Shown here piece after piece: positions 18,638 to 27,833 of a stretch of 64,000 nucleotides of DNA. Made by a program: the position numbers and the translations under genes. The notes under the pieces are model-generated. The model worked only from the letters and a program-made list of their open reading frames with translations. It did no database searches and was not told the origin of the DNA. Position 1 is the stretch's first letter, and each line of letters opens with the position of its first letter. Source of the DNA: Gordonia zhenghanii (GTDB taxonomy: Bacteria > Actinomycetota > Actinomycetes > Mycobacteriales > Mycobacteriaceae); NCBI RefSeq assembly GCF_021738965.1, contig NZ_JAKKOQ010000001.1, positions 372,001 to 436,000 of the forward strand, read 5' to 3'.

Positions 18638-19261
18638 GTGGACACTGCACTCACCCAGTCGTGGTCGCACCGAATCGGAACCGACCCGGTGCTCGTCTAC
18701 CCGGACGGCTGCATGGACTTGGTGTTCGACGGCGAGACCGTCTCGGTGGCAGGCGCCGACACCGGTCCGAGGTTCGTCTCGCGTCGCCCCGGCGACCTCG
18801 TCTCGGGCGTACGGTTCGCTCCCGGCGTGCTGCCAGCCGTCCTGGGTGTCCCCGCCGGTGAGTTCACGGATCGCACAGTTCCATTGGCTGACGTTTCGCC
18901 CGCGCTCGCTCAGCGACTGCGAACACCGCAGGACGCACAGGCCGCCGCGTCCGTCGCTGTCGAGTCCTGGATCGGTCCGGCCGTACTGGCGCTGTCCCGA
19001 GGCGAGCGAGCGGCGCAGACCGCCGATCTACTCGGCCTCAGCGAACGTCAACTCCATCGCCGCTGCGTCTCGGCGTTCGGATACGGCCCGCGCAAGCTGC
19101 AGGTGATCCTTCGCGCGGGCGATGCCATCGAGATGCTGCGCGGCGGTCTCTCGCTGTCGGACGCGGCGACGGCAGCAGCCTACGCCGACTATCCGCACCT
19201 GTACCGAGACATCGTCCGACTCACCGGACGCCGCCCGGCCGAATTCAGTCCCGCCCCGTAG
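18638..19261 (+). CDS. AraC-family transcriptional regulator
   Basis: The 207-residue protein has an N-terminal sensor domain (about 1-95) with YPDGCMDLVFDG and RFAPGVLPAVLGVPA, the pattern of short AraC proteins with a DUF6597-type N-terminus. The C-terminal helix-turn-helix (about 115-200) has LGLSERQLHRRCVSAFGYGPRKLQVILR and a second HTH ending YRDIVRLTGRRPAEF. The GTG start follows the MFS stop by 3 bases, so it is translationally linked to the transporter and may regulate it in response to the exported compound. Confidence 0.85.
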   Translation: MDTALTQSWSHRIGTDPVLVYPDGCMDLVFDGETVSVAGADTGPRFVSRRPGDLVSGVRFAPGVLPAVLGVPAGEFTDRTVPLADVSPALAQRLRTPQDAQAAASVAVESWIGPAVLALSRGERAAQTADLLGLSERQLHRRCVSAFGYGPRKLQVILRAGDAIEMLRGGLSLSDAATAAAYADYPHLYRDIVRLTGRRPAEFSPAP

Positions 19262-19279
19262 TTCAGTCCGCGCGTAGTT

Positions 19280-19690
19280 TCAGGCGCCAGCCGCGTACAG
19301 GTCGACCTCATTGCCGTTCGGGTCGCGCACCGTCGCATAGCGCTGGCCCCACGGTGCATCGAACGGCGGGCGGACGATCTGCGCGCCGAGACCGGCGAGA
19401 TCGGCGACGACGTCGTCGACCGCAGCGGGCGACGGGCACTCGAACGCGAGGCTCATCGGCGACGAACCCTTCTGCGGCCGTGTCCAGTCGGGATCGAATC
19501 CACGGACCGTCGACACCGGATCGAACATCACCCGGAAACCGCCGAGGTCGGCTTCGACGTGCGGTGCATCGTCGGCGGCGACCGGGATTGGCAGGCCGAC
19601 CCGGCGATAGAACGCGAGGGTCGCCTGCAGGTCGTCGCACACGATCGACAATGCGTTGAGGCGGGGCGCGGAAGCATTCGTCTCTGTCAT
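19280..19690 (-). CDS. VOC (glyoxalase/dioxygenase fold) family protein
   Basis: The 136-residue protein has the paired beta-alpha-beta-beta-beta modules of the vicinal-oxygen-chelate fold. It opens with LNALSIVCDDLQATLAFYRRVGL and ends with YATVRDPNGNEVDLYA, where the Glu is a typical metal or ligand position. Such small stand-alone members include resistance proteins and lyases, and the sequence does not tell which. It is a single gene, convergent with the AraC gene, with 18 bases between stops. Confidence 0.85.
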   Translation of the reverse strand: MTETNASAPRLNALSIVCDDLQATLAFYRRVGLPIPVAADDAPHVEADLGGFRVMFDPVSTVRGFDPDWTRPQKGSSPMSLAFECPSPAAVDDVVADLAGLGAQIVRPPFDAPWGQRYATVRDPNGNEVDLYAAGA

Positions 19691-19832
19691 GCCGATGACG
19701 TTAGACCGACATCATTCACATCGTCATGAACGTTTCGGACGTGCGCACTCTGCCATACCACTGTGCCGTCCCTCACGCCCGTAAGCTAGCCTTCTTCGCG
19801 ATCAGGACATTCTCGCGAGGAGGCGCCCCCAG

Positions 19833-21449
19833 ATGGGTCGACACGACACCTACACCGACGACGGTGCTGGCCACAGCACCGGGTTGCGGGTCGGTCTGTC
19901 CGTCGCACTCGTCGCAGTCCTCGCCGTCGGCGTGTACGTCGTCTGGGACAAGACCCGGCCGTCGTGCGACGAAGTCCAGTCCGTCTCGGTGATCGCCGAA
20001 GGCGACCTCGCCGACTACGTGACCGACATCGCCGACCAGACCGAGAGCTCGTCCTGCTTCGATTTCACGGTGGAGGCGGTGCCCGCCAGCCACGTCGACG
20101 ACCGTCTCGCCGGTGATCAGGCCCCCGACATCTGGGTCGCCGAGTCGCAGTCGCGAATCCGCCAGGTCGGGACCGCGCTGGGCCACACCTGGTCCGGGAT
20201 CGGCCCGTCCATCGGAACGTCGCCGATCGTCGTCGCGGGCCGGGACCTGCCGAAGATCCAGTCCTGGTCGAAGGTCCTCGCCATGCCTCCGCTGCGCGTC
20301 GACCCGCCTGCGACCAGCGACGTCAGCAACGCCGCCGTCATCGGCGCGCTCGCCGAGATGTCGGACGGCTCGATGACCCACACCCAATTGATCGAGACGT
20401 TGACCGGTCGCGCCCTGCGCATGAACGACGAGGACGGCACGCCCGACCTGAAGAAGATGGCCGCCGATGACGCGCCGTCGATCGCGCTCGTCTCCGAACG
20501 CACGTACGCCACGTTCACTGCCGAGTCCGGCGCCGAGGCTCCAGAAATCACGGCGACTGTTCCCGCGACCGGGACCGTCGCCCTCGACTACCGCGTCGCG
20601 AACGTCGCCCCCACGGGTCGGGCCGTGACGTCGAACGACGCGATCATGGCGCTCGCCGACACGGTCAAGACCGACGACGGCGCCCGCATCCGCGCCGAGC
20701 ATCACATCCGACCGGCCGACGGCTCACCGCTGCCCGACGGCGAAGGCGTCGGGAAGGTCGCCATGACCGATGCTCCCGATCGTGCGTTCATCGACAACAT
20801 CGGCCGCAAGTGGACGGCCTTGACCCGGCCGATCCGCACACTCGTCGTCCAGGACGTGTCGGGGTCCATGCGCCAGGAGGCGGGCGGGCGATCGCGCGCC
20901 GCCCTGCTTAAGGAGGCATCCCTCTACGGCCTCGGCAAGCTCCCCAAGAACACCGCGCTCGGCTACTGGGAGTTCAGCATCGACCGCGGCGGCCCCGGTG
21001 TCCCCTACCGCGAAGTCGCTCCGATCGCACCGGTCATGGGCAAGACCGACGGAGTCCCCAACCGTGACGTCCTGGGTACCGCCATCGACACCAGCCTCAA
21101 GAATCTCGGCGGCGGCACCGGTCTGTACGACACCGCGCTCGCCGCGTTCAAACAGGTGTACGACAGCTACGATCCCGCGTACTCGAACAGCGTCATCCTC
21201 ATGACCGACGGCCGGAACGAAGACCCGCACTCGATCACCCTCGACCAACTCGTGTCCGAACTGAACATCATGAAGAACCCGGCGCGACGTATCCCGATCG
21301 TCACCATCGGCATCTCCGACGACGCGGACGCCGATGCGCTCAAACGGATCTCGGATGCGACCCGCGGCAGCACGTTCATCGCACACGATCCCAAGGACAT
21401 CGGCTCGATTCTCCTCAAGGCCGTGTCGTACCGCGTCGAGGACGCCTGA
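19833..21449 (+). CDS. Membrane-anchored substrate-binding-like / VWA protein
   Basis: The 538-residue protein has one N-terminal hydrophobic helix (about residues 18-38), then an extracytoplasmic region (about 45-300) resembling a bacterial solute-binding fold. That region has PDIWVAESQSRIRQVG, and SIGTSPIVVAGRD is typical of such proteins. A C-terminal von Willebrand A domain (about 325-535) carries an intact MIDAS site: DVSGSM, then GTGLYDT and MTDGRNE. MIDAS domains bind metal and protein ligands outside the membrane. GAGGAGG about 9 bases before the ATG supports the start. It seems to be a single gene. Ligand and partner are unknown. Confidence 0.85.
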   Translation: MGRHDTYTDDGAGHSTGLRVGLSVALVAVLAVGVYVVWDKTRPSCDEVQSVSVIAEGDLADYVTDIADQTESSSCFDFTVEAVPASHVDDRLAGDQAPDIWVAESQSRIRQVGTALGHTWSGIGPSIGTSPIVVAGRDLPKIQSWSKVLAMPPLRVDPPATSDVSNAAVIGALAEMSDGSMTHTQLIETLTGRALRMNDEDGTPDLKKMAADDAPSIALVSERTYATFTAESGAEAPEITATVPATGTVALDYRVANVAPTGRAVTSNDAIMALADTVKTDDGARIRAEHHIRPADGSPLPDGEGVGKVAMTDAPDRAFIDNIGRKWTALTRPIRTLVVQDVSGSMRQEAGGRSRAALLKEASLYGLGKLPKNTALGYWEFSIDRGGPGVPYREVAPIAPVMGKTDGVPNRDVLGTAIDTSLKNLGGGTGLYDTALAAFKQVYDSYDPAYSNSVILMTDGRNEDPHSITLDQLVSELNIMKNPARRIPIVTIGISDDADADALKRISDATRGSTFIAHDPKDIGSILLKAVSYRVEDA

Positions 21450-21509
21450 GCGCAGACGCCCGGAAAATCAGGTGCGCCCGTGTCGCCGCCTGGGTAACGT
21501 CGCCGCCAC

Positions 21510-23090
21510 ATGTCTACTCCTGCACATACCTCGATCACTCTGCGCGACGTCACGTTCGCCTGGCCCGACGGCTCGGTCGCACTCGCGCACCTCGACGGCG
21601 CGTTCGGCCAGGGACGCACCGGGCTCGTCGGCCGCAACGGCTCCGGCAAGTCGACGCTTCTGCGCCTGATCGCCGGCAAGCTCGCGCCGACGAGCGGCCG
21701 CATCGACACATCCGGCGACGTCGGTTACCTGCCGCAGACGCTCACGCTGCAGGCCGACACCGACGTCGCTCGACTCCTCGGCGTCGACCGAGTTCTGGCA
21801 GCACTTCGTGCGATCGAGTCCGGCGACGTCGACGAGAAGCATTTCGAGACCGTGGGAGACGACTGGGACCTGCCTGCACGCATCGAAGCGGCACTCGAGC
21901 GGATCGGCTTGTCCGCCGACCATCTCGACCGTCGGGTAGCCGACGTCTCCGGCGGCGAGGCCATGCTCCTCGCCGTCGCGGGCCTGTCCCTGCGTCGCAC
22001 CCCGATCACACTTCTCGACGAACCGACCAACAACCTCGATCGGGCTACGCGCGCGCGGCTCGCCGACCTCGTCGACGACTGGCCGGGGACGCTCATCGTG
22101 GTCAGCCACGACCTCGAACTCCTCGAGCGCATGGATGCGACCGCCGAGCTGTACGACGGTTCGATCACGACGTTCGGCGGCCCGTACAGCGCCTGGCGTG
22201 AGTCCGTCGACCTCGAGCAGGCGGCAGCTGTGCAGGCCGCGCGCACCGCTCAGCAGGCTCTGAAGTCCGAGAAGAAGCAGCGGGTGGACGCCGAGACGCG
22301 ACTGGCCCACCGCGCTCGCACCGGCAAGAAGGCGCAAGCGGACGGCGGGCTGCCCAAGATCCTCGCGGGCGCGCGTAAGCGTCGAGCACAGGAGTCCGCC
22401 GGAGCGCTCCGTGGGACCCTCGACGGCAAGGTCGAGTCGGCGCAGGCCGCCGTCGACGCCGCCGACGCACGCATCCGAGACGACGACGACATCACCCTGG
22501 ATCTGCCCGCTCCGGACCTGCCGCGCGGTCGCCGTCTGATCGAGTTCTCCACCGTGCACGGCGACGTCGTCGTCCAGGGCCCGGAACGCGTCGCCGTCGT
22601 CGGCCCCAACGGATCCGGGAAGTCGACACTCCTCACCCGACTGGTCGGCGGCGACGGCCTGTCGACCGACTCGTACGGATATCTGCCGCAGCGCCTCGAC
22701 GGACTCGACGACGCGGCGAGCGCCCTGACGAACGTCCAGTCCGTCGCACCCGCCGCCACCCGGGGCGATATCCGGAATCGCCTCGCGCGCCTCCTCATCC
22801 GCGGCGCAGCCGTCGACCGGCCGGTCTCCACTCTGTCCGGCGGCGAGCGCTTCCGAGTGTCGTTGGCGAAGCTCCTATTCGCCGAGCCGCCGCCCGAGCT
22901 GCTCATCCTCGACGAACCGACCAACAACCTCGACGTCACCAGCGTGCGCCAGTTGACGCAGGCACTCGACGCCTACCGCGGCGCGCTCCTCGTCGTCAGC
23001 CACGACTACCAGTTCCTACGGGAGATCGGGATCGACATCGTGCTCGAACTCGATGCGAACGGGACGATGCGGCAGATCCCCGAACTCTAG
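21510..23090 (+). CDS. ABC-F family ATPase
   Basis: The 526-residue protein has two ABC domains in one chain and no transmembrane segments. Cassette 1 has GRNGSGKST, VSGGE and ITLLDEPTNNLD. A charged linker (about 240-330, rich in Lys, Arg and Ala) follows. Cassette 2 has GPNGSGKST, LSGGERFRVSLA and LLILDEPTNNLD. This is the ABC-F layout; members act on the ribosome in antibiotic protection or translation control. There is no clear SD, and TAACGT lies nine bases before the ATG, so the mRNA may have little or no leader. Whether this copy gives resistance cannot be told from sequence. Confidence 0.9.
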   Translation: MSTPAHTSITLRDVTFAWPDGSVALAHLDGAFGQGRTGLVGRNGSGKSTLLRLIAGKLAPTSGRIDTSGDVGYLPQTLTLQADTDVARLLGVDRVLAALRAIESGDVDEKHFETVGDDWDLPARIEAALERIGLSADHLDRRVADVSGGEAMLLAVAGLSLRRTPITLLDEPTNNLDRATRARLADLVDDWPGTLIVVSHDLELLERMDATAELYDGSITTFGGPYSAWRESVDLEQAAAVQAARTAQQALKSEKKQRVDAETRLAHRARTGKKAQADGGLPKILAGARKRRAQESAGALRGTLDGKVESAQAAVDAADARIRDDDDITLDLPAPDLPRGRRLIEFSTVHGDVVVQGPERVAVVGPNGSGKSTLLTRLVGGDGLSTDSYGYLPQRLDGLDDAASALTNVQSVAPAATRGDIRNRLARLLIRGAAVDRPVSTLSGGERFRVSLAKLLFAEPPPELLILDEPTNNLDVTSVRQLTQALDAYRGALLVVSHDYQFLREIGIDIVLELDANGTMRQIPEL

Positions 23091-23099
23091 AACTGACGC

Positions 23100-23480
23100 T
23101 CAGCCCGGCAGATCGATGCTCGGCATCGTCGGCAGGTCGGACTTGTCCGGCAGCACGTCCTTAGCCGCTCCCGGGCAGAAGGATCCCATGGCCGCGCCGA
23201 CGACGGCTGCACCCTGCCCGGAGTTCGCTGCCTGACTGACGCCCTTCGCAGCGTCGGAGACGCTGGTGCCGTTCTCGAGGTCCTTGCAGATCTTCTGACC
23301 GACCGAGACTGCTTCGTCGTCGTCAGCGAACTTGACTCCGGTCACCTTGACGGCCGACAGGTACGCCTGCCGCTGCGACGAATCCGGTGAGTCCGAACTC
23401 GAGTCGTCGGATCCACACGCTCCGGACACGAGCGCGACAGCGACGATCATCGGGGCGACGAACGCGGTTCTCAGACGCAT
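23100..23480 (-). CDS. DUF732-type secreted lipoprotein
   Basis: The 126-residue protein has a signal peptide (residues 1 to about 20, MRLRTAFVAPMIVAVALVSG) ending in a lipobox with Cys after GA. A Ser/Asp-rich linker follows, then the DUF732 core: AYLSAVKVTGVKFADDDEAV, GQKICKDLENGTS and a second Cys in GSFCPG, a likely disulfide. DUF732 proteins are common, poorly understood exported proteins of mycobacteria and relatives. It ends 9 bases from the ABC-F stop (convergent) and lies downstream of fadD19 on the same strand, with 70 bases between. It may be a separate transcript. Confidence 0.85.
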   Translation of the reverse strand: MRLRTAFVAPMIVAVALVSGACGSDDSSSDSPDSSQRQAYLSAVKVTGVKFADDDEAVSVGQKICKDLENGTSVSDAAKGVSQAANSGQGAAVVGAAMGSFCPGAAKDVLPDKSDLPTMPSIDLPG

Positions 23481-23550
23481 GACGGATCTCCGTTTCTCGG
23501 GGAAGGCAAGTGCACTCACTCTAAGCGCACGGACCGAACTTGTCGGTGAT

Positions 23551-25164
23551 TCAGTCCGTCGCGGCGGCGGACTTGGCCCAGCGGTAGTCGGCCTTGCCCG
23601 CAGGCGTGCGCTTGACCTCGTCGACGAAGACGATGCTGCGCGGAACCTTGTACCGGGCGATGGTCTGTCGGCAGTGCTCCTGGATCTCCTCCAGCGACGG
23701 CTCGGCCGCACCGGCGTTGAGGCTGGCGACGGCTCCGACGCGCTGGCCGTACTTCTCGTCCGGAACCGGCACGACCAGCGCGTCCGCGATCGCCGGGTGA
23801 CCGTGCATCGCGGCCTCGACCTCTTCGGCATACACCTTCTCGCCGCCCGAGTTGATGCACTGGCTGCCGCGGCCCTGGAACACGATGTGCTTGTCTTCGG
23901 TGAGGTAACCCATGTCGCCGAGCACCGAGATCCGGCGGCCGTCCGGCAGGGTCGGGAACGTACGCGCCGACTTCTCCGGGTCCTTGTAGTAACCGACCGG
24001 TACGTTGCCGACGCGGGCGATCAGACCCGGCTCGTTCGGCGTGGTGATCTGCTCGAACCGTTCGTCGACGACCATCATCCGGTCGGTCGGCGGCACCGAC
24101 AAGTTGCCGCTCTCGTCCATCATGATCTCGCCGTCGTTACCCGATTCGGAGGCGCCGAAGTTGTCGCGCATCAACATCTCGGGCTTCACCGCGAGCATCC
24201 GGTCTCGGACGGACTTGCTCCAGATCGCGCCGCCCGACGTGATCGAGAACAGCGACGACATGTCGGTGGAGTCCTTCTGCCGCTCCATCGCCTGCACCAG
24301 CGGGATGCCCATCGCGTCGCCGACGATCAGAATGATCTGCGTCTGGTCGCGGGGAATGTTCTCGATGATCTTCTCGGCGTCGAAATCGCGTTCCAGGATC
24401 AGTCGGGAGCCGAGTGAGATGAACGTGAACAGCAGGTACGACGCCGCGCCGTGCATCAGCGGCGCCGCGATGAGTGCGGCGATCGACGGGAAGTTCGGCA
24501 CCTCCCGGGTGATCTCGTCGAGATCCTCACGCGGGTCGCCGTACGGGTTGCCGCCCGAGATCGGCTTGCGGAAGAAGTCGTCGTGTCGCCACACCACGCC
24601 CTTCGGGTACCCGGTGGTGCCGCCCGTGTAGATGATGTAGTGCTCGTCGCCGGTACGGGTCTCGAAGTCCCGTGTCGTCGACGCGCTCGTGTGCCCGCCG
24701 AAGTCGACGATCTCCACGGTCCGTCCGTCGAGAGCCGCGGCGGCCGCCGACAGCTCCTGGTCGACGTCGCCGATCACGAAGACAGTCGTCAGCAACGGAA
24801 GCTTCCCCATCAACCGGGCGACGGCCTGCTGATGCTCGGGCAGCTCGACGATGATCGCCTTCGAGTCTGAGTTGTCGAAGATGTACTCGAGTTCGGCGTC
24901 GGTGTAGCGGTAGTTGACGTTGATCGGTGCGGCCCGCACCTTGAGGAGCCCGAGCAGGCTGGTGACGTGTTCGACGCTGTTCTTCAGGAACAGCGCGACG
25001 TGATCGTCCAGCCCGACGCCGTGGGCGGCCAGCATGTGCCCGACCTGCGTGGTGAGCGCGTCCATCTGGGCGTACGTGTACGAGGCGCCCTCGTAGCTGA
25101 GGACGACGCGGTCGGGCACTGTGTCAGCGACAGTCTCGAACACGTCGGCGAGGTTGAACTTCAT
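23551..25164 (-). CDS. fadD19: Steroid side-chain acyl-CoA synthetase, FadD19-like
   Basis: The 537-residue enzyme is an ANL-superfamily adenylating protein: YIIYTGGTTGYPKG (P-loop, about 170-185), GDMGY, the hinge region GSQCINSGGEKVYAEEVE and the C-terminal catalytic Lys in TPAGKADYRWAK. TGGTTG instead of TSGTTG is as in FadD19/FadD17-type enzymes. FadD19 activates the C24 steroid side chain to its CoA ester. It is the last gene of the igr-type operon, 38 bases after ltp2. In M. tuberculosis fadD19 (Rv3515c) lies elsewhere in the KstR regulon, so this placement is a local variation. The acyl-CoA synthetase call is firm. Orthology to FadD19 rather than FadD17 is likely but not proved. Confidence 0.87.
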   Translation of the reverse strand: MKFNLADVFETVADTVPDRVVLSYEGASYTYAQMDALTTQVGHMLAAHGVGLDDHVALFLKNSVEHVTSLLGLLKVRAAPINVNYRYTDAELEYIFDNSDSKAIIVELPEHQQAVARLMGKLPLLTTVFVIGDVDQELSAAAAALDGRTVEIVDFGGHTSASTTRDFETRTGDEHYIIYTGGTTGYPKGVVWRHDDFFRKPISGGNPYGDPREDLDEITREVPNFPSIAALIAAPLMHGAASYLLFTFISLGSRLILERDFDAEKIIENIPRDQTQIILIVGDAMGIPLVQAMERQKDSTDMSSLFSITSGGAIWSKSVRDRMLAVKPEMLMRDNFGASESGNDGEIMMDESGNLSVPPTDRMMVVDERFEQITTPNEPGLIARVGNVPVGYYKDPEKSARTFPTLPDGRRISVLGDMGYLTEDKHIVFQGRGSQCINSGGEKVYAEEVEAAMHGHPAIADALVVPVPDEKYGQRVGAVASLNAGAAEPSLEEIQEHCRQTIARYKVPRSIVFVDEVKRTPAGKADYRWAKSAAATD

Positions 25165-25202
25165 CTCGGGTGTCTCCTAGAGGTGGGATCCGTGAGGTGG
25201 AA

Positions 25203-26393
25203 TCAGAGTGTGAGGACCAGGCCCGACGTCGGGACGCCGGTGCCTGCGGTGACGAGTGCTCTCGACGCGCCGTCGACCTGGTTGACGGACTCGCCACGGA
25301 GTTGGCGGACAGCTTCGGCGATGCCGTTCATTCCGTGGATGTACGCCTCCCCGAGCTGGCCGCCGTGGGTGTTCAACGGCAGCCGGCCGCCGACTTCGAG
25401 TGCGCCTGGCTCGGCGACGAAGTCCTTGGCCTCGCCGCGCCCACAGAAACCGAGCTCTTCGAGCTGGATCAGCGTGTACGGCGTGAAGTGGTCGTAGAGC
25501 ACGGCCATGTCCATGTCGTCGGGGCGCAGGCCCGACTGTGCCCACAACTGCCGTCCGACGAGCCCCATCTCCTGCAGCGCAGGCAGCTCGTCCCGGTAGT
25601 AGCTGGTCATGATGAACTGATCGGTTCCGCTGCCCGACGCCGCAGCCGCGATCGACACCGGGGTGGTGCGCAGATCCTTGGCTCGTTCGGGCGAGACCAC
25701 GACGATCGCGACGCCGCCGTCGGACTCCTGGCAGCAGTCGAGCAGGTGCAGAGGCTCGGCGATGTACCGCGAGTTCTGGTGGTCCTCCAAGGTGATGGGC
25801 TTTCCGTGGAAGAACGCCTTCGGGTTGACGGCCGCGTGCTTGCGGTCGACCACCGCGATTCGACCGAAGTCCTCACTGGTGGCGCCGTACTCGTGCATGT
25901 AGCGCTGCGCGGTCATCGCGACGAACGCGGCAGGCGTCGACAACCCGTGCGGATACGAGAACGCATTGTCGGTGCCCGACGAGTTCTCCTGATTCGCGAC
26001 GGCCGCGTTGACCTGGCCGAACCGGTTTCCCGACCGCTCATTGAACGCCCGGTAGGCGACGGCGACGTCGCACACGCCGGTGGCGACCGCCATCGCCGCC
26101 TGCTGCACGGTGGAGCACGCTGCTCCACCGCCGTAGTGGATGCGCGAGAAGTACGTCAGTTCGGGGATGCCGACGGCGCGGGCGACGGCGATCTCCATGT
26201 TCGTGTCCATGGTGAACGTGACGAGGCCGTCGACGTCCGCCGCGGCGAGCCCGGCGTCGTCGAGGGCCGCGTTGATGCATTCGGCGGCCAACCGCAGTTC
26301 GCTGCGGCCGGAGTTCTTGGAGAAGTCGGTCGCACCGATTCCGGCGATCGACGCCTTCCCCGACAGTGAGCGGGACCCGTCTGTTCCGGTCAT
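25203..26393 (-). CDS. ltp2: Lipid-transfer-protein/thiolase-like retro-aldolase Ltp2
   Basis: The 396-residue protein has a thiolase fold: IAGIGATDFSKNSGRS at the N-terminus, then YGGGAACSTVQQAAMAVATG, YDHFTPYTLIQLEELGFCGRGE and a C-terminal NTHGGQLGEAYIHGMNG. Ltp2 partners with the DUF35 part of ChsH2 to cleave the 17-hydroxy side-chain CoA ester, releasing propionyl-CoA and androstenedione-type rings. The frame is open further upstream, but the ATG at 26393 overlaps the chsH1 stop as ATGA and gives the family length (M. tuberculosis Ltp2, 386 residues), so it is the start. Confidence 0.93.
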   Translation of the reverse strand: MTGTDGSRSLSGKASIAGIGATDFSKNSGRSELRLAAECINAALDDAGLAAADVDGLVTFTMDTNMEIAVARAVGIPELTYFSRIHYGGGAACSTVQQAAMAVATGVCDVAVAYRAFNERSGNRFGQVNAAVANQENSSGTDNAFSYPHGLSTPAAFVAMTAQRYMHEYGATSEDFGRIAVVDRKHAAVNPKAFFHGKPITLEDHQNSRYIAEPLHLLDCCQESDGGVAIVVVSPERAKDLRTTPVSIAAAASGSGTDQFIMTSYYRDELPALQEMGLVGRQLWAQSGLRPDDMDMAVLYDHFTPYTLIQLEELGFCGRGEAKDFVAEPGALEVGGRLPLNTHGGQLGEAYIHGMNGIAEAVRQLRGESVNQVDGASRALVTAGTGVPTSGLVLTL

Positions 26394-26812
26394 CACGCCT
26401 GCTCCTTCCGAGTGAAGACGACTGTGGAGATCACGTGCTTGCCGAGCGAGTTGGTCCCGGTCACGGCGACGGTGACCCGTTCGCCGTCTGCCCCGCCTGC
26501 CTCGACGTCGGTCACCTCGCCGGTGAAGGTCAACGCGTCGTAGGCGTACCAGGGCACTCCCAGTTTCAACGCGATCGACGCGATCGCAGCCCGTGGTCCC
26601 GCCCAGTCGGTGACGAAGCGCTCCACCAGACCGGTGTCGGTGAGGATGTTGACGAAGATGTCCTTGGACCCCTTCTGGTGAGCGAGGTCCCGATCGTGGT
26701 GCACGTCCTGGAAGTCGCGGGTGGCGATAGCAGTGGACACCACGAACGTGGGGGTCGCGTCGATCGTCAACGGGGGCAGCGCTGCGCCCACCGAGATGGT
26801 TCCGGCGGTCAC
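26393..26812 (-). CDS. chsH1: Steroid enoyl-CoA hydratase small subunit ChsH1
   Basis: This 139-residue single hot-dog protein (MaoC-like) has FVVSTAIATRDFQDVHHDRDLAHQKGSKDIFVN near residues 23-55. The Asp/His-containing segment supplies the hydratase active site. ChsH1 pairs with the MaoC half of ChsH2 to hydrate the unsaturated 3-carbon side-chain CoA intermediate of cholesterol. It overlaps both neighbours by 3-4 bases (chsH2 upstream, ltp2 downstream), so translation of the complex is tightly coupled. Confidence 0.92.
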   Translation of the reverse strand: MTAGTISVGAALPPLTIDATPTFVVSTAIATRDFQDVHHDRDLAHQKGSKDIFVNILTDTGLVERFVTDWAGPRAAIASIALKLGVPWYAYDALTFTGEVTDVEAGGADGERVTVAVTGTNSLGKHVISTVVFTRKEQA

Positions 26813-27828
26813 TGAACGCCTCCTTCACTGGGCGTGAACGCGTACAGCGTCCACGCGGGCCGGTCGCCGTCTGCCGGGAAGTCGAGGAACGTGACCTGCA
26901 CGGGCAACCCGATCCGGACGTCTGCCGGGTCGACGTCCCGGAGTTCGCCGAGCAGCCGGACTCCCTCGTCGAGTTCGACGAGGGCGACGACGAACGGCAG
27001 CGGACGGCCGGGAACTTTGGGTGCATGGTGGACGACGTGGCTGTACACCGTGCCCCGGCCGGAGGCCACCTGATAGTCGGTGGCGCCGAACTCGCCGTCG
27101 TCGCCGCGCGGCTTCCAGCTCGCGGGGATCGGCGGATGCCGCAGCGAACCGTCTTCGAGTCGCTGGATGCGCAGTTCGTGGGCGGCGACGCCGTCCCAGA
27201 AGAACGCGGTGTCGCGGGAGGCCGTCGGCCGGATGAGCTTCGCGGGATCGAGGTCGGGAGCCGGGTTCGCGGGCTTGTTCGAGCCGGGAGCGAACTTGAG
27301 GATGCGGAAGTTCATCTCCGCGACGACCTCGTCGGTGTCCTTCACTCGCCACGTGTTGCGCGTGGTGAAGAACCAGCCTTCGCCGAGCGCCGTGTGCTTG
27401 GGCCCGACGACGTCGACGAGCTCGGCAGACAGCGTCATCTCCTCGCCGGGCGCGGTGTACCGGTGGTAGACGGTGTCGCAGTTGGTCGCGACTACCGAGG
27501 TATAGCCTGCCGCGTCAAACAACGCGGTGGCCTGCCCCAACGGATCGTCGTCGGCGCGGACGCCGTGGAGTCCGCGCATGGTCCACACCTGGGCCATCGC
27601 GGGCGGTGCGACGATCCCGTCGTGCCCGGCCGCGCGGGCCGCGTCGTCGTCGACGTAGATCGGGTTCGCATCGCCCATCGCCTCGACCCAGTTGTGGATC
27701 ATCGGCCGGTTGATCGGGTCGCGTCCGACGGTCGGCGCGCTCGCGCCGGACGCCTTGATCACGTCGGCGGCCGCGCGGATCTCGTCGACGGTCGATTCGG
27801 GAGTGATCGTCGATTCTGGAGAGCTCAC
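26809..27828 (-). CDS. chsH2: Steroid enoyl-CoA hydratase/aldolase subunit ChsH2 (MaoC-DUF35 fusion)
   Basis: The 339-residue protein has two parts. Residues about 1-190 form a MaoC-like hot-dog half (INRPMIHNWVEAMGDANPIY, DGIVAPPAMAQVWTM) that pairs with ChsH1. Residues about 200-335 form a DUF35 OB-fold domain (VYSHVVHHAPKVPG...PFVVALVELDEGVRLLGEL) that binds and activates Ltp2. In the known system this links hydration to aldol cleavage. Length is close to M. tuberculosis ChsH2 (311). It follows fadE29 by 5 bases. Confidence 0.92.
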   Translation of the reverse strand: MSSPESTITPESTVDEIRAAADVIKASGASAPTVGRDPINRPMIHNWVEAMGDANPIYVDDDAARAAGHDGIVAPPAMAQVWTMRGLHGVRADDDPLGQATALFDAAGYTSVVATNCDTVYHRYTAPGEEMTLSAELVDVVGPKHTALGEGWFFTTRNTWRVKDTDEVVAEMNFRILKFAPGSNKPANPAPDLDPAKLIRPTASRDTAFFWDGVAAHELRIQRLEDGSLRHPPIPASWKPRGDDGEFGATDYQVASGRGTVYSHVVHHAPKVPGRPLPFVVALVELDEGVRLLGELRDVDPADVRIGLPVQVTFLDFPADGDRPAWTLYAFTPSEGGVQ

Positions 27829-27833
27829 TGCGA

